From assembly GCA_947623505.1 (NCBI GenBank), contig CANQGT010000013.1, positions 1-57,823 on the forward strand: 57,823 nt of DNA, written 5' to 3'. This DNA comes from an uncultured Clostridia bacterium. GTDB taxonomy: Bacteria; Bacillota; Clostridia; Oscillospirales; Acutalibacteraceae. The position numbers were made by a program, and so were the translations under genes. A model generated the notes under the pieces. It saw only the letters and a program-made list of their open reading frames with translations, was not told where the DNA came from and ran no database searches. This document shows positions 1 through 8,344 of this stretch, in pieces; position 1 is the first letter of the stretch; every line of letters begins with the position of its first letter.

Positions 1-302
1 TTGTCGATATAATCTTTAACCGCTTTGGCTCACCTGTGCAAGGGGAGCTGTCTGCCGTCAGGCAGACTGAGGGGTTGTCGATATAATCTTTAACCGCTTT
101 GGCTCACCTGTGCAAGGGGAGCTGTCTGCCGTCAGGCAGACTGAGGGGTTGGTCAGTTACAATAACGCTGTTTTAACAGCACAACCCCTCCGCCTCACAT
201 TCGTTCGGCACCTCCCCTTACACAGGTGAGGCAATAAAGGAAATCATATGCAACCCTTCCGTTTCGCTTACGCTCAACACCTTCCCTTACACAGGGAAGG
301 CA
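1..302 (-). repeat. Interspersed repeat cluster, copy 1
   Basis: Two tandem 74-bp units fill 1-74 and 75-148, nearly identical. Positions 103-230 form a 128-bp composite whose ends are a 19-bp inverted repeat (CTCACCTGTGYAAGGGGAG at one end, its complement at the other). Inside it the GTCTGCC/GGCAGAC hairpin unit and a second unit containing CGAACGAATGTGAGG in the other copies are joined by a linker with GTTTTAACAG. A shorter related hairpin (CTTCCC...GGGAAGG) sits near 280-302. The same composite recurs at 9434-9561 and 18309-18436 in the opposite orientation, so this copy is given minus strand. It is non-coding; no gene is seen in 1-337. Confidence 0.85.
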
Positions 303-337
303 GAAAGGAGAGAAAATAAAGGAAGGCGGGGTTGTTT

Positions 338-2578
338 TTATTTGATCTTATCAAAGTTGTTAATTATTCCTGCGATTTTTTGCATTATGAGCAACGCGTC
401 TAACGGGTCTATGTTTCCGTCGCCGCTTACATCGGCACGCGCAAACTTATCGCCGTCAAGCTTAGCATCATCGTATCCTGCGATATATCTCTTGACAATA
501 AGCACGTCTAACGGGTCTATATTTCCATCGCCGTTCACATCGCCGAGAGTGCCGGAAGCAGTTGTCAATTTATATTCGCTGAAATGCTCCGTTGTGAATA
601 CCATAAAGCCGTCTTTATATACGGCGTTCATATTCGTCATCGTTCCGTCGGATTCTACGCGGTAAACCTTTACGCTTTCTCCGTCCATTGTTTCGGGCAC
701 GGGTATTTTAACCGTTACGTTTCCCGTCGGCTGAACCTCAACGCCGCCGGACTGAAGCGAAATATCATATGTAACGCTGTCTTCGGTTTCTTCCTTTACG
801 GTAACAACAAGTTCTGTATCTGTCGGCAATTCGCTCTTGTCGGTATCTACAGTTATTCCGCTTTCTTCGTCTTCAAAATCGGGAATTGCAACAAATTCAT
901 ATCCCTTTTCTTCCGCATAAGTTTGAGCATACGAATTTTCATATCCGTAAATTGTTTCGAGGTCAGAATCCTCAAATGCATTATCTCCTATGCTTGTTAC
1001 GCTGTTAGGAATTGTTATGCTTGTTAAATTGTAGCAATCACAAAATGCTCCATATCCTATGCTTGTTACGCTGTTCGGTATTGTTATGCTTGTTAATCTC
1101 CAGCAATTATCAAATGCAGACGAACCTATGCTTGTAACGCCATTACCGATTATTACGCTTGTTAATTCGTAGCACTTTGCAAATGCCCCATAGCCTATGC
1201 TTGTAACGCTGTCAGGAATTGTTACGCTTGTTAAGTCGCAATTATGATGAAATGCGCCCATACCTATGCTTGTAACGCCATTACCGATTGTTACGCTTGT
1301 TAAGAAGACACAGTCTTGAAATGTATAATAATCTATGCTTGTAACGCTGTCGGGTATTATTACACTTGTTAAGCTGCCGCAACCTGAAAATGCACCATGG
1401 CCTATGCTTGTTACACCTTTTCCAAGGTCAACGCTTGTTAAGCTGTCGCAACCCCTTAATGCGCATTCCCCTATACTTGTTACACTGTTCGGTATAGTTA
1501 TACTTGTTAAGTTTTCGCAATATTCAAATGCATAATCGGCTATAGTTACTGTTCCTTCATTTATTGAGTATTCCGAAGGAACTTCACCATAAATGTAATT
1601 TGCATCAATAAGATGATTTCCTATATAAAGAACTCCGTTTTCCCAATTCGACGGATTGTTATAATATCCCGTGTCAAAAAAAGCATCCTTACCTATGCTT
1701 GTAACGCCATTACCGATTATTACGCTTGTTAATTCGTAGCACTTTGCAAATGCCCCATAGCCTATGCTTGTAACGCTGTCAGGAATTGTTACGCTTGTTA
1801 AGCTGCAATTTCTAAATGCACCATAACCTATGCTTGTAACGCCTTTGGGAATATCATATGATGTTCTTGCATTTCCTACAGGATATTGTATAAGCTCTGT
1901 TATATTCTTATCAAATAATACTCCGTCTCGTGAAGCATAGTTTTTATTGCTTTCAACAACCGTTATTTCTGTTAATCTGTTGCACTCATAAAATGCATCA
2001 TCACCTATGCTCTCAACACTTTCGGGTATTTTTATGCTTGTTAAACTGTTGCACTCATAAAATGCTTCATCACCTATGCTTGTAACACTGTTGGGTATTA
2101 TTATACTTGTTAAATGGTCGCACCATCTAAAAGTTCGTTCTTCTATACTTGTTACACCGTTAGGTATTTCGATACTTTTTAAAGCGTCACAAACCCCAAA
2201 TGCTGCAACGCCTATGCTTTTTAAGCCGTTAGGCAATATTATACTTGTCAAGTGACCGCAATATGCAAATGCTTCAACACCTATGCTTGTAACGCTATCG
2301 GGGATTATTACACTTGTTAAGCTGGTGCAATTTTCAAATGCATAAGCGCCTATGCGCGTTACGGTATAGCCATCGAGCGTTGAGGGAATTTCGAGCGTTT
2401 CCGCCGAGCCGGTGTAGCCCGTAATTTCCGCCGTGCCGTCTTCAAGGATTTCATACCCGAAATCGCTGCTTGTTGCCGCAAGAGCGGATATGCCCGCAAA
2501 CGGCAGAGACGACAAAATCATCATCACAGCGAGAAGCAGGGATATTACTCTTGATTGTTTTACTGTTCTTTTTTTCAT
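338..2578 (-). CDS. BspA-like leucine-rich repeat surface protein with C-terminal dockerin
   Basis: This is a secreted repeat protein of 746 residues. An N-terminal signal peptide (basic start, hydrophobic core ending near AALA at about residue 34) is followed by about 20 LRR_5 (BspA-like) repeats of roughly 23 residues, built on the pattern LTS-I-IPDSVTSIG--AF--C. A connecting beta-rich domain of about 100 residues follows. The last 70 residues hold two Ca-binding dockerin segments, DVNGDGNIDPLDVL and DVSGDGNIDPLDAL. BspA-type proteins usually mediate adhesion or ligand binding; a dockerin suggests docking to a cohesin, but no cohesin gene lies in this window. Two 112-bp stretches (1124-1235 and 1691-1802) are identical, a sign of recent internal duplication. 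The gene is divergent from the XRE regulator at 2697, with three palindromes between them. Confidence 0.9.
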   Translation of the reverse strand: MKKRTVKQSRVISLLLAVMMILSSLPFAGISALAATSSDFGYEILEDGTAEITGYTGSAETLEIPSTLDGYTVTRIGAYAFENCTSLTSVIIPDSVTSIGVEAFAYCGHLTSIILPNGLKSIGVAAFGVCDALKSIEIPNGVTSIEERTFRWCDHLTSIIIPNSVTSIGDEAFYECNSLTSIKIPESVESIGDDAFYECNRLTEITVVESNKNYASRDGVLFDKNITELIQYPVGNARTSYDIPKGVTSIGYGAFRNCSLTSVTIPDSVTSIGYGAFAKCYELTSVIIGNGVTSIGKDAFFDTGYYNNPSNWENGVLYIGNHLIDANYIYGEVPSEYSINEGTVTIADYAFEYCENLTSITIPNSVTSIGECALRGCDSLTSVDLGKGVTSIGHGAFSGCGSLTSVIIPDSVTSIDYYTFQDCVFLTSVTIGNGVTSIGMGAFHHNCDLTSVTIPDSVTSIGYGAFAKCYELTSVIIGNGVTSIGSSAFDNCWRLTSITIPNSVTSIGYGAFCDCYNLTSITIPNSVTSIGDNAFEDSDLETIYGYENSYAQTYAEEKGYEFVAIPDFEDEESGITVDTDKSELPTDTELVVTVKEETEDSVTYDISLQSGGVEVQPTGNVTVKIPVPETMDGESVKVYRVESDGTMTNMNAVYKDGFMVFTTEHFSEYKLTTASGTLGDVNGDGNIDPLDVLIVKRYIAGYDDAKLDGDKFARADVSGDGNIDPLDALLIMQKIAGIINNFDKIK

Positions 2579-2598
2579 AATTCTTACTCCTCGAAATT

Positions 2599-2670
2599 TA
2601 TCTGTATTCCGGATATTACAATCATTATATCTGAATTACAGATAAAAATCAATATCTGAATTACAGATAT
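2599..2670. promoter_or_regulatory. Three palindromic operators between the BspA gene and the XRE gene
   Basis: Two near-identical palindromes, ATATCTG-AATTA-CAGATA(T), lie at 2627-2645 and 2652-2670. A third, imperfect copy (TATCTG-TATTC-CGGATA) lies at 2599-2615. Centres are about 29 and 25 bp apart. They occupy most of the divergent intergenic region, which fits binding sites for the adjacent XRE repressor; the link to that protein is inferred. Confidence 0.7.
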
Positions 2671-2696
2671 TGCATAATATTTTCGGAGGGTTCATT

Positions 2697-2912
2697 ATGG
2701 TGTTTAAAAATATAAAAAACCTGCGAGTTGATAACGATATTAAGCAAAAGGAAATTGCAAAGCTGCTGAATATTTCGCAAAACACCTATTCTCAATATGA
2801 AACGGGCGTTATCGCCCTAACCGCCGAGGTTTTGATAACGCTTGCCGATTATTACGGCGTGAGCGTTGATTATCTGCTTGGCAGAACGAAAAATCCGAAT
2901 ATCAACGAATAG
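2697..2912 (+). CDS. Small XRE family transcriptional regulator
   Basis: This 71-residue protein is essentially a single helix-turn-helix_3 domain (residues about 5-60), with the typical KQKEIAKLLNISQNTYSQYE recognition core and the family ending YYGVSVDYLLGR. An upstream ATG at 2670 exists, but the ATG at 2697 is preceded at 7 nt by GGAGGG and is preferred. It lacks any sensor domain, so it probably acts as a constitutive or partner-dependent DNA binder. Its neighbour in divergent orientation is the dockerin-BspA gene, and three palindromes in the shared intergenic region suggest that it controls itself and that gene. It ends with a TAG codon, which shows TAG is a normal stop in this genome. 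Confidence 0.85.
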   Translation: MVFKNIKNLRVDNDIKQKEIAKLLNISQNTYSQYETGVIALTAEVLITLADYYGVSVDYLLGRTKNPNINE

Positions 2913-2971
2913 ATAAGCAATCAAGAAAAATTCTAAAATTCCGCATAAAGCTTACATCCGTATAAAAGCCA

Positions 2972-2999
2972 AACGCCGCCAGAACAGGCGGCGTTTTAA
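2972..2999. terminator. Intrinsic terminator, probably bidirectional
   Basis: A 9-bp GC-rich stem (AACGCCGCC / GGCGGCGTT) with a 6-nt loop is followed by TTAAATTATT on the plus strand and by TTGGCTTTT on the minus strand. It lies between two convergent genes. Confidence 0.8.
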
Positions 3000-3003
3000 A
3001 TTA

Positions 3004-3453
3004 TTAAAGAAAAGGTCTTATATCGGTTGAAAGCCTATCCTCTATCTCAACAAGTCTTTTTGTTATATCCTTTGATTTTTCATCGGCGCTCTTATATTCG
3101 TTCAGATACTTTGAAAGCGATTTTACGCCCATATTGCAGCCGTCGGTCATAAGATCCGCCACCGTTTCGTCGGAATGATCCGCCATCATCTTTACATTCG
3201 TTTTTATCCACGACATACTTTTCGCCATAGGATTGGGGTCTTTTCCGTCGTCGCCGTGCTCGTCGAGCAGTACCTCGATTTCATCGGCGAGCTTTTCGTG
3301 CTGCGCCCTGCTTTCGTTGAGCAGACCTCTGAAGCGCGAATCCTTAACATCGCCCACAACATCGTCTATTGATGAGATCCCCATCTTTATTCCCGCGTCG
3401 CATTCTCTTAAAAGCTTAACGGTATCGCCGTCCGCGCCAACATAATCGTTCAT
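3004..3453 (-). CDS. Conserved hypothetical protein, predicted helical bundle
   Basis: This protein of 149 residues has no signal peptide or membrane segment and is rich in Asp, Glu, Lys and Met. Its sequence alternates long amphipathic helices with short breaks, suggesting a four-helix bundle of the ferritin-like/DUF2383 sort. That assignment rests on overall pattern (for example the CDAGIKMGISSID and TDGCNMGVKSLSKYLNEY segments), not on a recognised metal-binding motif. The start is supported by GGAGG shortly upstream of the ATG. It is the last gene of a same-strand run that begins at 6594 and shares a terminator at 2972. The function is unknown. Confidence 0.65.
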   Translation of the reverse strand: MNDYVGADGDTVKLLRECDAGIKMGISSIDDVVGDVKDSRFRGLLNESRAQHEKLADEIEVLLDEHGDDGKDPNPMAKSMSWIKTNVKMMADHSDETVADLMTDGCNMGVKSLSKYLNEYKSADEKSKDITKRLVEIEDRLSTDIRPFL

Positions 3454-3537
3454 AATAATGCCTCCAATAAGAATTTTATTCTTATTATGCGCAAAAAGGC
3501 GGCATTTATACGGTCGGTAAAATCGCGGGCGCTTAAA

Positions 3538-4323
3538 TCAGCGGGTATCGGCTGTTCTGCCGTCGATATAATCAAGAGCGGCGCGGCGGATAAGCTCCAT
3601 TTTTTGCCTTGTGTCGCTGTTTTTAAAATAAAATCTGTTTACAAGAATATTTATATAATTATGTTCTTTAATATATTTAAGCCCGCCCGTAAAATTAAAA
3701 TCAAAAATAAACGCGATGTACGACACCCATATGTCGGCAGGGGTCTTTCTGTCTTTGCTCAAAATGAGCTTTTCCGAAAAGAAATCATCAAGAATATTAT
3801 CGCTTATCAGGGAGTTTTCAAGCTCATTTTGCGTAACATTTGCCATTGAATAAATATCGGCAACGGATTTTACCCTGAAATTGTCGGTTTTATCCGCGTC
3901 TCTTATAAGGCGGCAGTGGAGAAGCTCCCTATCGGTAAGCCCCGCCTCGTTCAGCTTATAGCGGCTGTGATTTTCTATTGCGAGCCTTATTATTCCGTCG
4001 TCTTTATCGTCTTCGGTAAATTCCCTGATAAAGCCGTTATCAAACAGGATTTTTACACCTGCCTCGGCGTGGTCGAATTTATTTGTATCCTCCCTAAAAG
4101 AGCCAAGCTCCTTTGCCTGAGGAAATCTGCCTATATCGTGCAAAAGGGCGATGAGTCTCGCAAGCTCTCTGTCCTCCCCGCCAATGCCCAAATCGTCGCA
4201 GATATACTCCGCCATTTTAACGACCCAATGAGTGTGCTCGACTTTTCGGCGCACCCTGTCGTCGCCCATATCGTAATTATCGCAAACGAATTTATCAAAT
4301 CTTTTTTCGGCGGTTTCAAACAT
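3538..4323 (-). CDS. HD domain phosphohydrolase
   Basis: This is a soluble 261-residue protein with an HD domain in its first half. A histidine in VEHTHWVV at about residue 30, the HD doublet in LLHDIGRFPQ at about 62, a downstream His in the FDHAEAG segment, and an Asp in RDADKTDNF near 145 fit the metal-binding set H...HD...H...D. The family hydrolyses phosphate esters, often of nucleotides, but the substrate cannot be told from the sequence. It is one of several small enzymes in a same-strand run; the gap to the preceding gene is 37 bp, so co-transcription is likely. Confidence 0.82.
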   Translation of the reverse strand: MFETAEKRFDKFVCDNYDMGDDRVRRKVEHTHWVVKMAEYICDDLGIGGEDRELARLIALLHDIGRFPQAKELGSFREDTNKFDHAEAGVKILFDNGFIREFTEDDKDDGIIRLAIENHSRYKLNEAGLTDRELLHCRLIRDADKTDNFRVKSVADIYSMANVTQNELENSLISDNILDDFFSEKLILSKDRKTPADIWVSYIAFIFDFNFTGGLKYIKEHNYINILVNRFYFKNSDTRQKMELIRRAALDYIDGRTADTR

Positions 4324-4360
4324 TTTGTCGCCTTTCCCCTTTTAGACAGCTTTAACGGCG

Positions 4361-5050
4361 CTATCCCCTTATAAATTTATCTGCTTTTTTCTGCTCCGCG
4401 GCGGGATTGAGAAGAAGTATTCGCTCTTTTATCCTCTCGTAGCTTTCCTGCGGATCAAGTTTCGGCAATTTAACACCGCGAAAGCGCCAAAAATCCTCAA
4501 CCGTGGCGAACACCGTGCTGTGCCAACCGTAGCCCTCGCCGTATTTATTCAGCTTATGCGCCCTGCCGCACATTGTTATGAACATTCCACTCTGCAATTC
4601 CACAATCGCGCGGTCAAACTGCGATTTATCCTCTTTAGAAAAGCCCGCAATGCGCTTTATATCGTGAAGCGGAGTTTCGCCGCTCGCTACCACCTCATAA
4701 ATCCGCATGGCGGCTCTGCTCACCGTTCCGCGTTCATACGCCTCTTTGAAACTCTCGCCCTGACGGCGAACGGCATAAAACAGCGGATACCACTCCTTGG
4801 TGATATAACCGCTCGTTTTAAAAAAGAGCTTTGAATACGCAATATCGTCCCGCTCCTCAAGAACGCGCATACGCCATTCCCACGGATCGGTTTCGGGATC
4901 GCCCGTGTGCCATTTTACGGGAGTGTCGATAAAAGCCTGCTCCTGCCAGCCATAGGGTATAACGGCATATATCCCTTTGGAATTGCCGCCGCCCATTGAA
5001 AAGCCGCAATCCAAAAGAGCGGCGCAAAAGTCGCTGAAATTATTTATCAT
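4361..5050 (-). CDS. AlkZ-related protein
   Basis: This 229-residue soluble protein resembles the clostridial family named after the DNA glycosylase AlkZ/YcaQ. Recognisable features are the N-terminal FSMGGGNSKGIYAVIPYGW block, the HTGDPETDPWEWRMRVLEE block and a C-terminal stretch ending in a basic helix. It is much shorter than true AlkZ (about 400 residues) and an active-site motif is not evident, so glycosylase activity should not be assumed. The start codon overlaps the last 11 bp of the upstream DUF3795 gene, which implies translational coupling. A GGTGGG ribosome site precedes the ATG. Confidence 0.72.
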   Translation of the reverse strand: MINNFSDFCAALLDCGFSMGGGNSKGIYAVIPYGWQEQAFIDTPVKWHTGDPETDPWEWRMRVLEERDDIAYSKLFFKTSGYITKEWYPLFYAVRRQGESFKEAYERGTVSRAAMRIYEVVASGETPLHDIKRIAGFSKEDKSQFDRAIVELQSGMFITMCGRAHKLNKYGEGYGWHSTVFATVEDFWRFRGVKLPKLDPQESYERIKERILLLNPAAEQKKADKFIRG

Positions 5051-5312
5051 TTGCCGCCCACCTTTTGCATTGCTCTATTCTGCTTCCGGGAGGATTATCG
5101 CCGTGTACGGGATCACAGGAATAATCATAAAGCATCTTGCAGGGAAGCTCAGGGCATTGCCCGCAAAAGACATATCCCCTGCTTTGGCAGCACACGGCGA
5201 CGGGGCATTCGCCGTAAAACGGATGCCCGTCGGTCTCTATGCAGCCTTTGCAGTTGTTCGGCTCTTTATAATCGCAGTTGCTGCAATCAAGCCCGCATCT
5301 TGAAGCTATCAT
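5040..5312 (-). CDS. DUF3795 cysteine-rich small protein
   Basis: This protein has 90 residues, 13 of them cysteines. The spacing starts CGLDCSNCDY, then NNCKGC, then paired CC and CPELPCKML, which is the pattern of DUF3795 proteins and presumably binds metal. There is no signal peptide. AGGAGA lies 9 nt before the ATG. Its 3' end overlaps the AlkZ-related gene by 11 bp, so the two are probably made together. The molecular function of the family is not established. Confidence 0.8.
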   Translation of the reverse strand: MIASRCGLDCSNCDYKEPNNCKGCIETDGHPFYGECPVAVCCQSRGYVFCGQCPELPCKMLYDYSCDPVHGDNPPGSRIEQCKRWAANDK

Positions 5313-5361
5313 ATTATGTATCTCCTATTTTCATAATTTATATAAAAGCGCGTAATACGCC

Positions 5362-5913
5362 TTACAGCGAAAACCTCTCTTTTATCATTTTTGCCGCCTC
5401 GATCGGTGAAAGATTTGTGTTGTCTATCTTCATATAATTTTCAAAGGGTATCTCCCCTTCTCTGCTTTCAAGGCGATAGCGGCTGTCGTCATTCAAAAGT
5501 CTGCGGTTGGAGGTCTCGATATCTCGCTTTGAGGCTTTATTTTTGAGGCGGTTTTCGGATATGTTTCTTTCGAGCCGTGCCTCCTTTGAAGCCACAAGCT
5601 CCACATAGTAAAATTCGGTGCCGTAGGGCTCGAATATGCTTTTAATATACTCGATGTAATCCCAATCGGACTGTTGGTCAAACGCCCACATATATGTAAA
5701 AATCATACCGTAATTATCGGTTTTGGCAAATTCCTCAAACACCACTTGGCGAAAACGCCTTATCGCCTCGCCGTTGAATTTGCCGAATATCTCCAAAACG
5801 GGCTCTATCGTCATATGATTATGAAACAGACGAAGACCCGTTATTTTCATAAGCTCCTGCCCCACCGTCATTTTGCCGACGGCGGCGTTGCCTATCATAA
5901 ACAGAAGTTTCAT
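5362..5913 (-). CDS. P-loop nucleoside/shikimate kinase-like protein
   Basis: This 183-residue protein carries a Walker A loop, GNAAVGKMT, at residues 8-16, followed by the helix typical of AAA_33/shikimate-kinase-like P-loop proteins. An arginine-rich lid-like segment (RLERNISENRLKNKASKRD) appears near residues 112-131. Such proteins phosphorylate small molecules or act as accessory NTPases; the substrate is unknown. It lies between the DUF2461 and DUF3795 genes on the same strand (gaps of 21 and 49 bp). The ATG is preceded by AAAGG. Confidence 0.75.
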   Translation of the reverse strand: MKLLFMIGNAAVGKMTVGQELMKITGLRLFHNHMTIEPVLEIFGKFNGEAIRRFRQVVFEEFAKTDNYGMIFTYMWAFDQQSDWDYIEYIKSIFEPYGTEFYYVELVASKEARLERNISENRLKNKASKRDIETSNRRLLNDDSRYRLESREGEIPFENYMKIDNTNLSPIEAAKMIKERFSL

Positions 5914-5934
5914 TTTTCATTAACCTTTCGTTTT

Positions 5935-6594
5935 TCATTTTCCCAAAAGCTCGGTAAATTCCTTTAAATCAAGAAACGCCTCAAAAAGCTCCTGCGCGAG
6001 AGCCTCGCCGAAAACATTTTCGCCGATGGGCTTTGTCTTTGATATTCCGAAGCATTTTGTATTGAGCAGCCTTTTTGCGGGGCTTTCGGGGAGCCCGGGA
6101 TAATTATCTTTTTTATAGCGTTCGCCGGTTATATCAAAGCCCTTTTCCAAAAGCTCGGCAGTAAGCTCGGAAAACCGTTTTTGCTCGCCGCAAATTATCT
6201 TGCGAAAAGAGTCCATACCGCTTGCGGTCGGCTTGTAAATTTTAAATCCGTAGCCGTAAGCCTCACTGCCCATATCAAAATAAAGACCTATTTTATCAGC
6301 CTTTGCGCCCGCTTTTCTGAAACGCAGATAAGTATATTCTTTAAGCGGAACGGACGGTGAAAACCGCCTGTCCGTAAACGGCGAGGCAATGCACCTTGCC
6401 GGCTTTGTCTCAAACTCAATATCGAATACTTCCGTCACTTTCAGTAAGTCAAGATACAACAGATTTACGGGCTCGGTTATATACTTTTTGTATTTTTCGA
6501 GATTTTCGCTTTGCTTTTCAACGGTGTTGCAAAACCTTAAAGCGAATAAAAAATCTAAGGCCTCTTTGGTAAAGCCGTTAAATAAAAAATCCAT
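5935..6594 (-). CDS. DUF2461 family protein
   Basis: This 219-residue protein of the DUF2461 (TIGR02453) family starts with the family signature in which a Phe-rich stretch leads into a WF-like cleft region, here DFLFNGFTKEALDFLF. The middle holds the FTDRRFSPSVPLKEYTYLRF and GLYFDMGSEAYGYGF blocks, and the C-terminal half has the KPTASGMDSFRKII region. There is no clear Shine-Dalgarno sequence before this ATG. It is the first gene of the minus-strand run ending at 3004. Function unknown; members are usually solitary cytoplasmic proteins. Confidence 0.8.
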   Translation of the reverse strand: MDFLFNGFTKEALDFLFALRFCNTVEKQSENLEKYKKYITEPVNLLYLDLLKVTEVFDIEFETKPARCIASPFTDRRFSPSVPLKEYTYLRFRKAGAKADKIGLYFDMGSEAYGYGFKIYKPTASGMDSFRKIICGEQKRFSELTAELLEKGFDITGERYKKDNYPGLPESPAKRLLNTKCFGISKTKPIGENVFGEALAQELFEAFLDLKEFTELLGK

Positions 6595-6693
6595 GCTTAT
6601 ATAATATCATAACAAAAAAACGCAGTAAAGCATCTATTTTGCTACAGTTCGGATTTTCTCGCCTTACTTACTTTTAAAGCGAAAGAAAATTTA

Positions 6694-6722
6694 TTTACAC
6701 ACCGATAAATATATGATAAAAT
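6694..6722 (+). promoter_or_regulatory. Sigma-A-type promoter for the GPH transporter
   Basis: TTTACA at 6694-6699 and TAAAAT at 6717-6722 are separated by exactly 17 bp, 54 bp upstream of the transporter start codon. Confidence 0.65.
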
Positions 6723-6775
6723 TTTAATGTAGTAAAAATATTTCAAAATTATTTCGCGCTTTCGGGGTGTTTTAA

Positions 6776-8284
6776 ATGGCGGAAAATTTATTTACAAAAA
6801 CCGATACCGAAACAGTTGAGGAAGAGCTTGACAAGCTTGCGTACACTAAAAAACGCTATCTTACGCCGAAAGAGATAGCGGCGTATGTGCTTGTTAATTT
6901 CGGGCAGAAAAATCTTAGTCAATATGTAAACGTTTACAAAGAATTTTTTATGATTCAGTTTTTGAAGCTGAACACCACCGCCTACGCCAACATAAATCTG
7001 TTTGCGTCTATTTACGACGCCGTGGACGATACGCTTTCGGGGCTCATAATAGACAGGACTCGCACCCGCTGGGGCAGAATAAGGCCGTTTTTCATACTTC
7101 CCCTGCCGCTTTGGGTAATCGGCGGATTTATGATGTTCACCGCTCCCGATTTTACATCGGCTCAAAGAGTGTTCTGGTCGGCCGCGGCGATAGTGCTTTA
7201 CGGGCTCGGTATGAGTTATTTCGGCGCGTGGGGGCTTATGATGTATAACATAACGCCCAACAACAACGAGCGGAACAATCTTATAACGACTACTAAATTC
7301 GTTGAGCTTTTCGGCGACTGGATACCGTCTTTTGTGCCGATATTCGTTGAAATACTGCCGAGAATAAGCTCCAAATTTACGATGCAAGGCATCTATTCGT
7401 GGTTTGCGTATTTCATACTCATAATGGCGGCGGCGTTTTCCGTTTTCGGCTTTTTCAATATGCGCGAAAGGATACCGCTTCAATCAAGGGAAAAGATGAA
7501 CGAGACCTCCGTCTTTGAATCTATTAAGCAGATATTCACAAACAGGCCGCTTTTCGCTATAATTGCCGCCGATTTCTTCAACGGCTTCAAAGCCGTGGGC
7601 GGCTCAACGGAATCTTATTTTTGGCTCAACAACACGGGTTCCGTTGCGAACGCCTCAATATGCGGGCTGTTCACGGGCGCGCCGAATTATATAATGGTGC
7701 CGATAGCGGCTAAAATAGTTAAGCGCTTCGGAGCGCGAACTACGGCCATAGGCTGTGGGCTTTTCGCCGGTACGGCATATATCACAATGTTTTTTGTGGG
7801 CTTTCACCCGTTCGGGCAGACTATAAGCGACAACTATATTCTCAACCTTGCGTGGATATTCTTCGCCCTGACTATATGCGGCCTTCCGAATAAAATCATA
7901 ATGGTTGTCGGCCCCGTTCTCTGCGCCGAAACTTTCGATTATATGGAATGGAAACACGGGGCGAGAAACGAGGCGCTTGTAACTACCGTGCAGGGTTATT
8001 TCGGAAAGCTTTCAGGCTCAATCACCGGCTGGCTTTCCGGAATGGTTCTCACTTGGATACATTACGTTCCTCTCACGGATTCGCTTGGAAACGCCGTTCC
8101 GCAGACAGCGCCCGAAATACTGAGCGGAATTTGGGCGGTTTTCTGCCTGCTCCCCGGATTTGCGAGACTGCTTTACGGAATATCTTATATTTTCTATCCG
8201 ATACACGGCAGACTGAAAGACGAAATGATAGTTGCCCTTGCGGAGATCCGCGCTCAGCGGCTTGAAGAACAAAAAGAAATGTAA
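6776..8284 (+). CDS. GPH/MelB-type sugar:cation symporter (MFS)
   Basis: This 502-residue integral membrane protein has about 12 hydrophobic segments. Features of the glycoside-pentoside-hexuronide:cation symporter family include the early DAVDDTLSGLIIDRTRTRWGR segment, where the Asp residues and the R-x-R-x-RWGR loop correspond to the MelB cation site and loop 2-3, and a C-terminal MEWKHGARNEALVTT block. It probably takes up a glycoside together with Na+ or H+. No sugar hydrolase is adjacent, though two alpha-mannosidases are encoded elsewhere in the window, so the substrate is open. It has its own promoter and a terminator at 8293 and so looks monocistronic. Confidence 0.85.
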   Translation: MAENLFTKTDTETVEEELDKLAYTKKRYLTPKEIAAYVLVNFGQKNLSQYVNVYKEFFMIQFLKLNTTAYANINLFASIYDAVDDTLSGLIIDRTRTRWGRIRPFFILPLPLWVIGGFMMFTAPDFTSAQRVFWSAAAIVLYGLGMSYFGAWGLMMYNITPNNNERNNLITTTKFVELFGDWIPSFVPIFVEILPRISSKFTMQGIYSWFAYFILIMAAAFSVFGFFNMRERIPLQSREKMNETSVFESIKQIFTNRPLFAIIAADFFNGFKAVGGSTESYFWLNNTGSVANASICGLFTGAPNYIMVPIAAKIVKRFGARTTAIGCGLFAGTAYITMFFVGFHPFGQTISDNYILNLAWIFFALTICGLPNKIIMVVGPVLCAETFDYMEWKHGARNEALVTTVQGYFGKLSGSITGWLSGMVLTWIHYVPLTDSLGNAVPQTAPEILSGIWAVFCLLPGFARLLYGISYIFYPIHGRLKDEMIVALAEIRAQRLEEQKEM

Positions 8285-8292
8285 GAAAAAAG

Positions 8293-8333
8293 CGGCTCGG
8301 AATTTCCGAGCCGTTTGGCTTTTCCGAGCCGCC
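8293..8333. terminator. Terminator between convergent genes
   Basis: A CGGCTCGG / CCGAGCCG stem (8293-8300 and 8306-8313) with an AATTT loop is followed by TTTGGCTTTT. A second CCGAGCCG copy at 8323-8330 allows an alternative pairing. It serves the genes ending at 8284 and 8345. Confidence 0.75.
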
Positions 8334-8344
8334 GTTGCGTTGAT

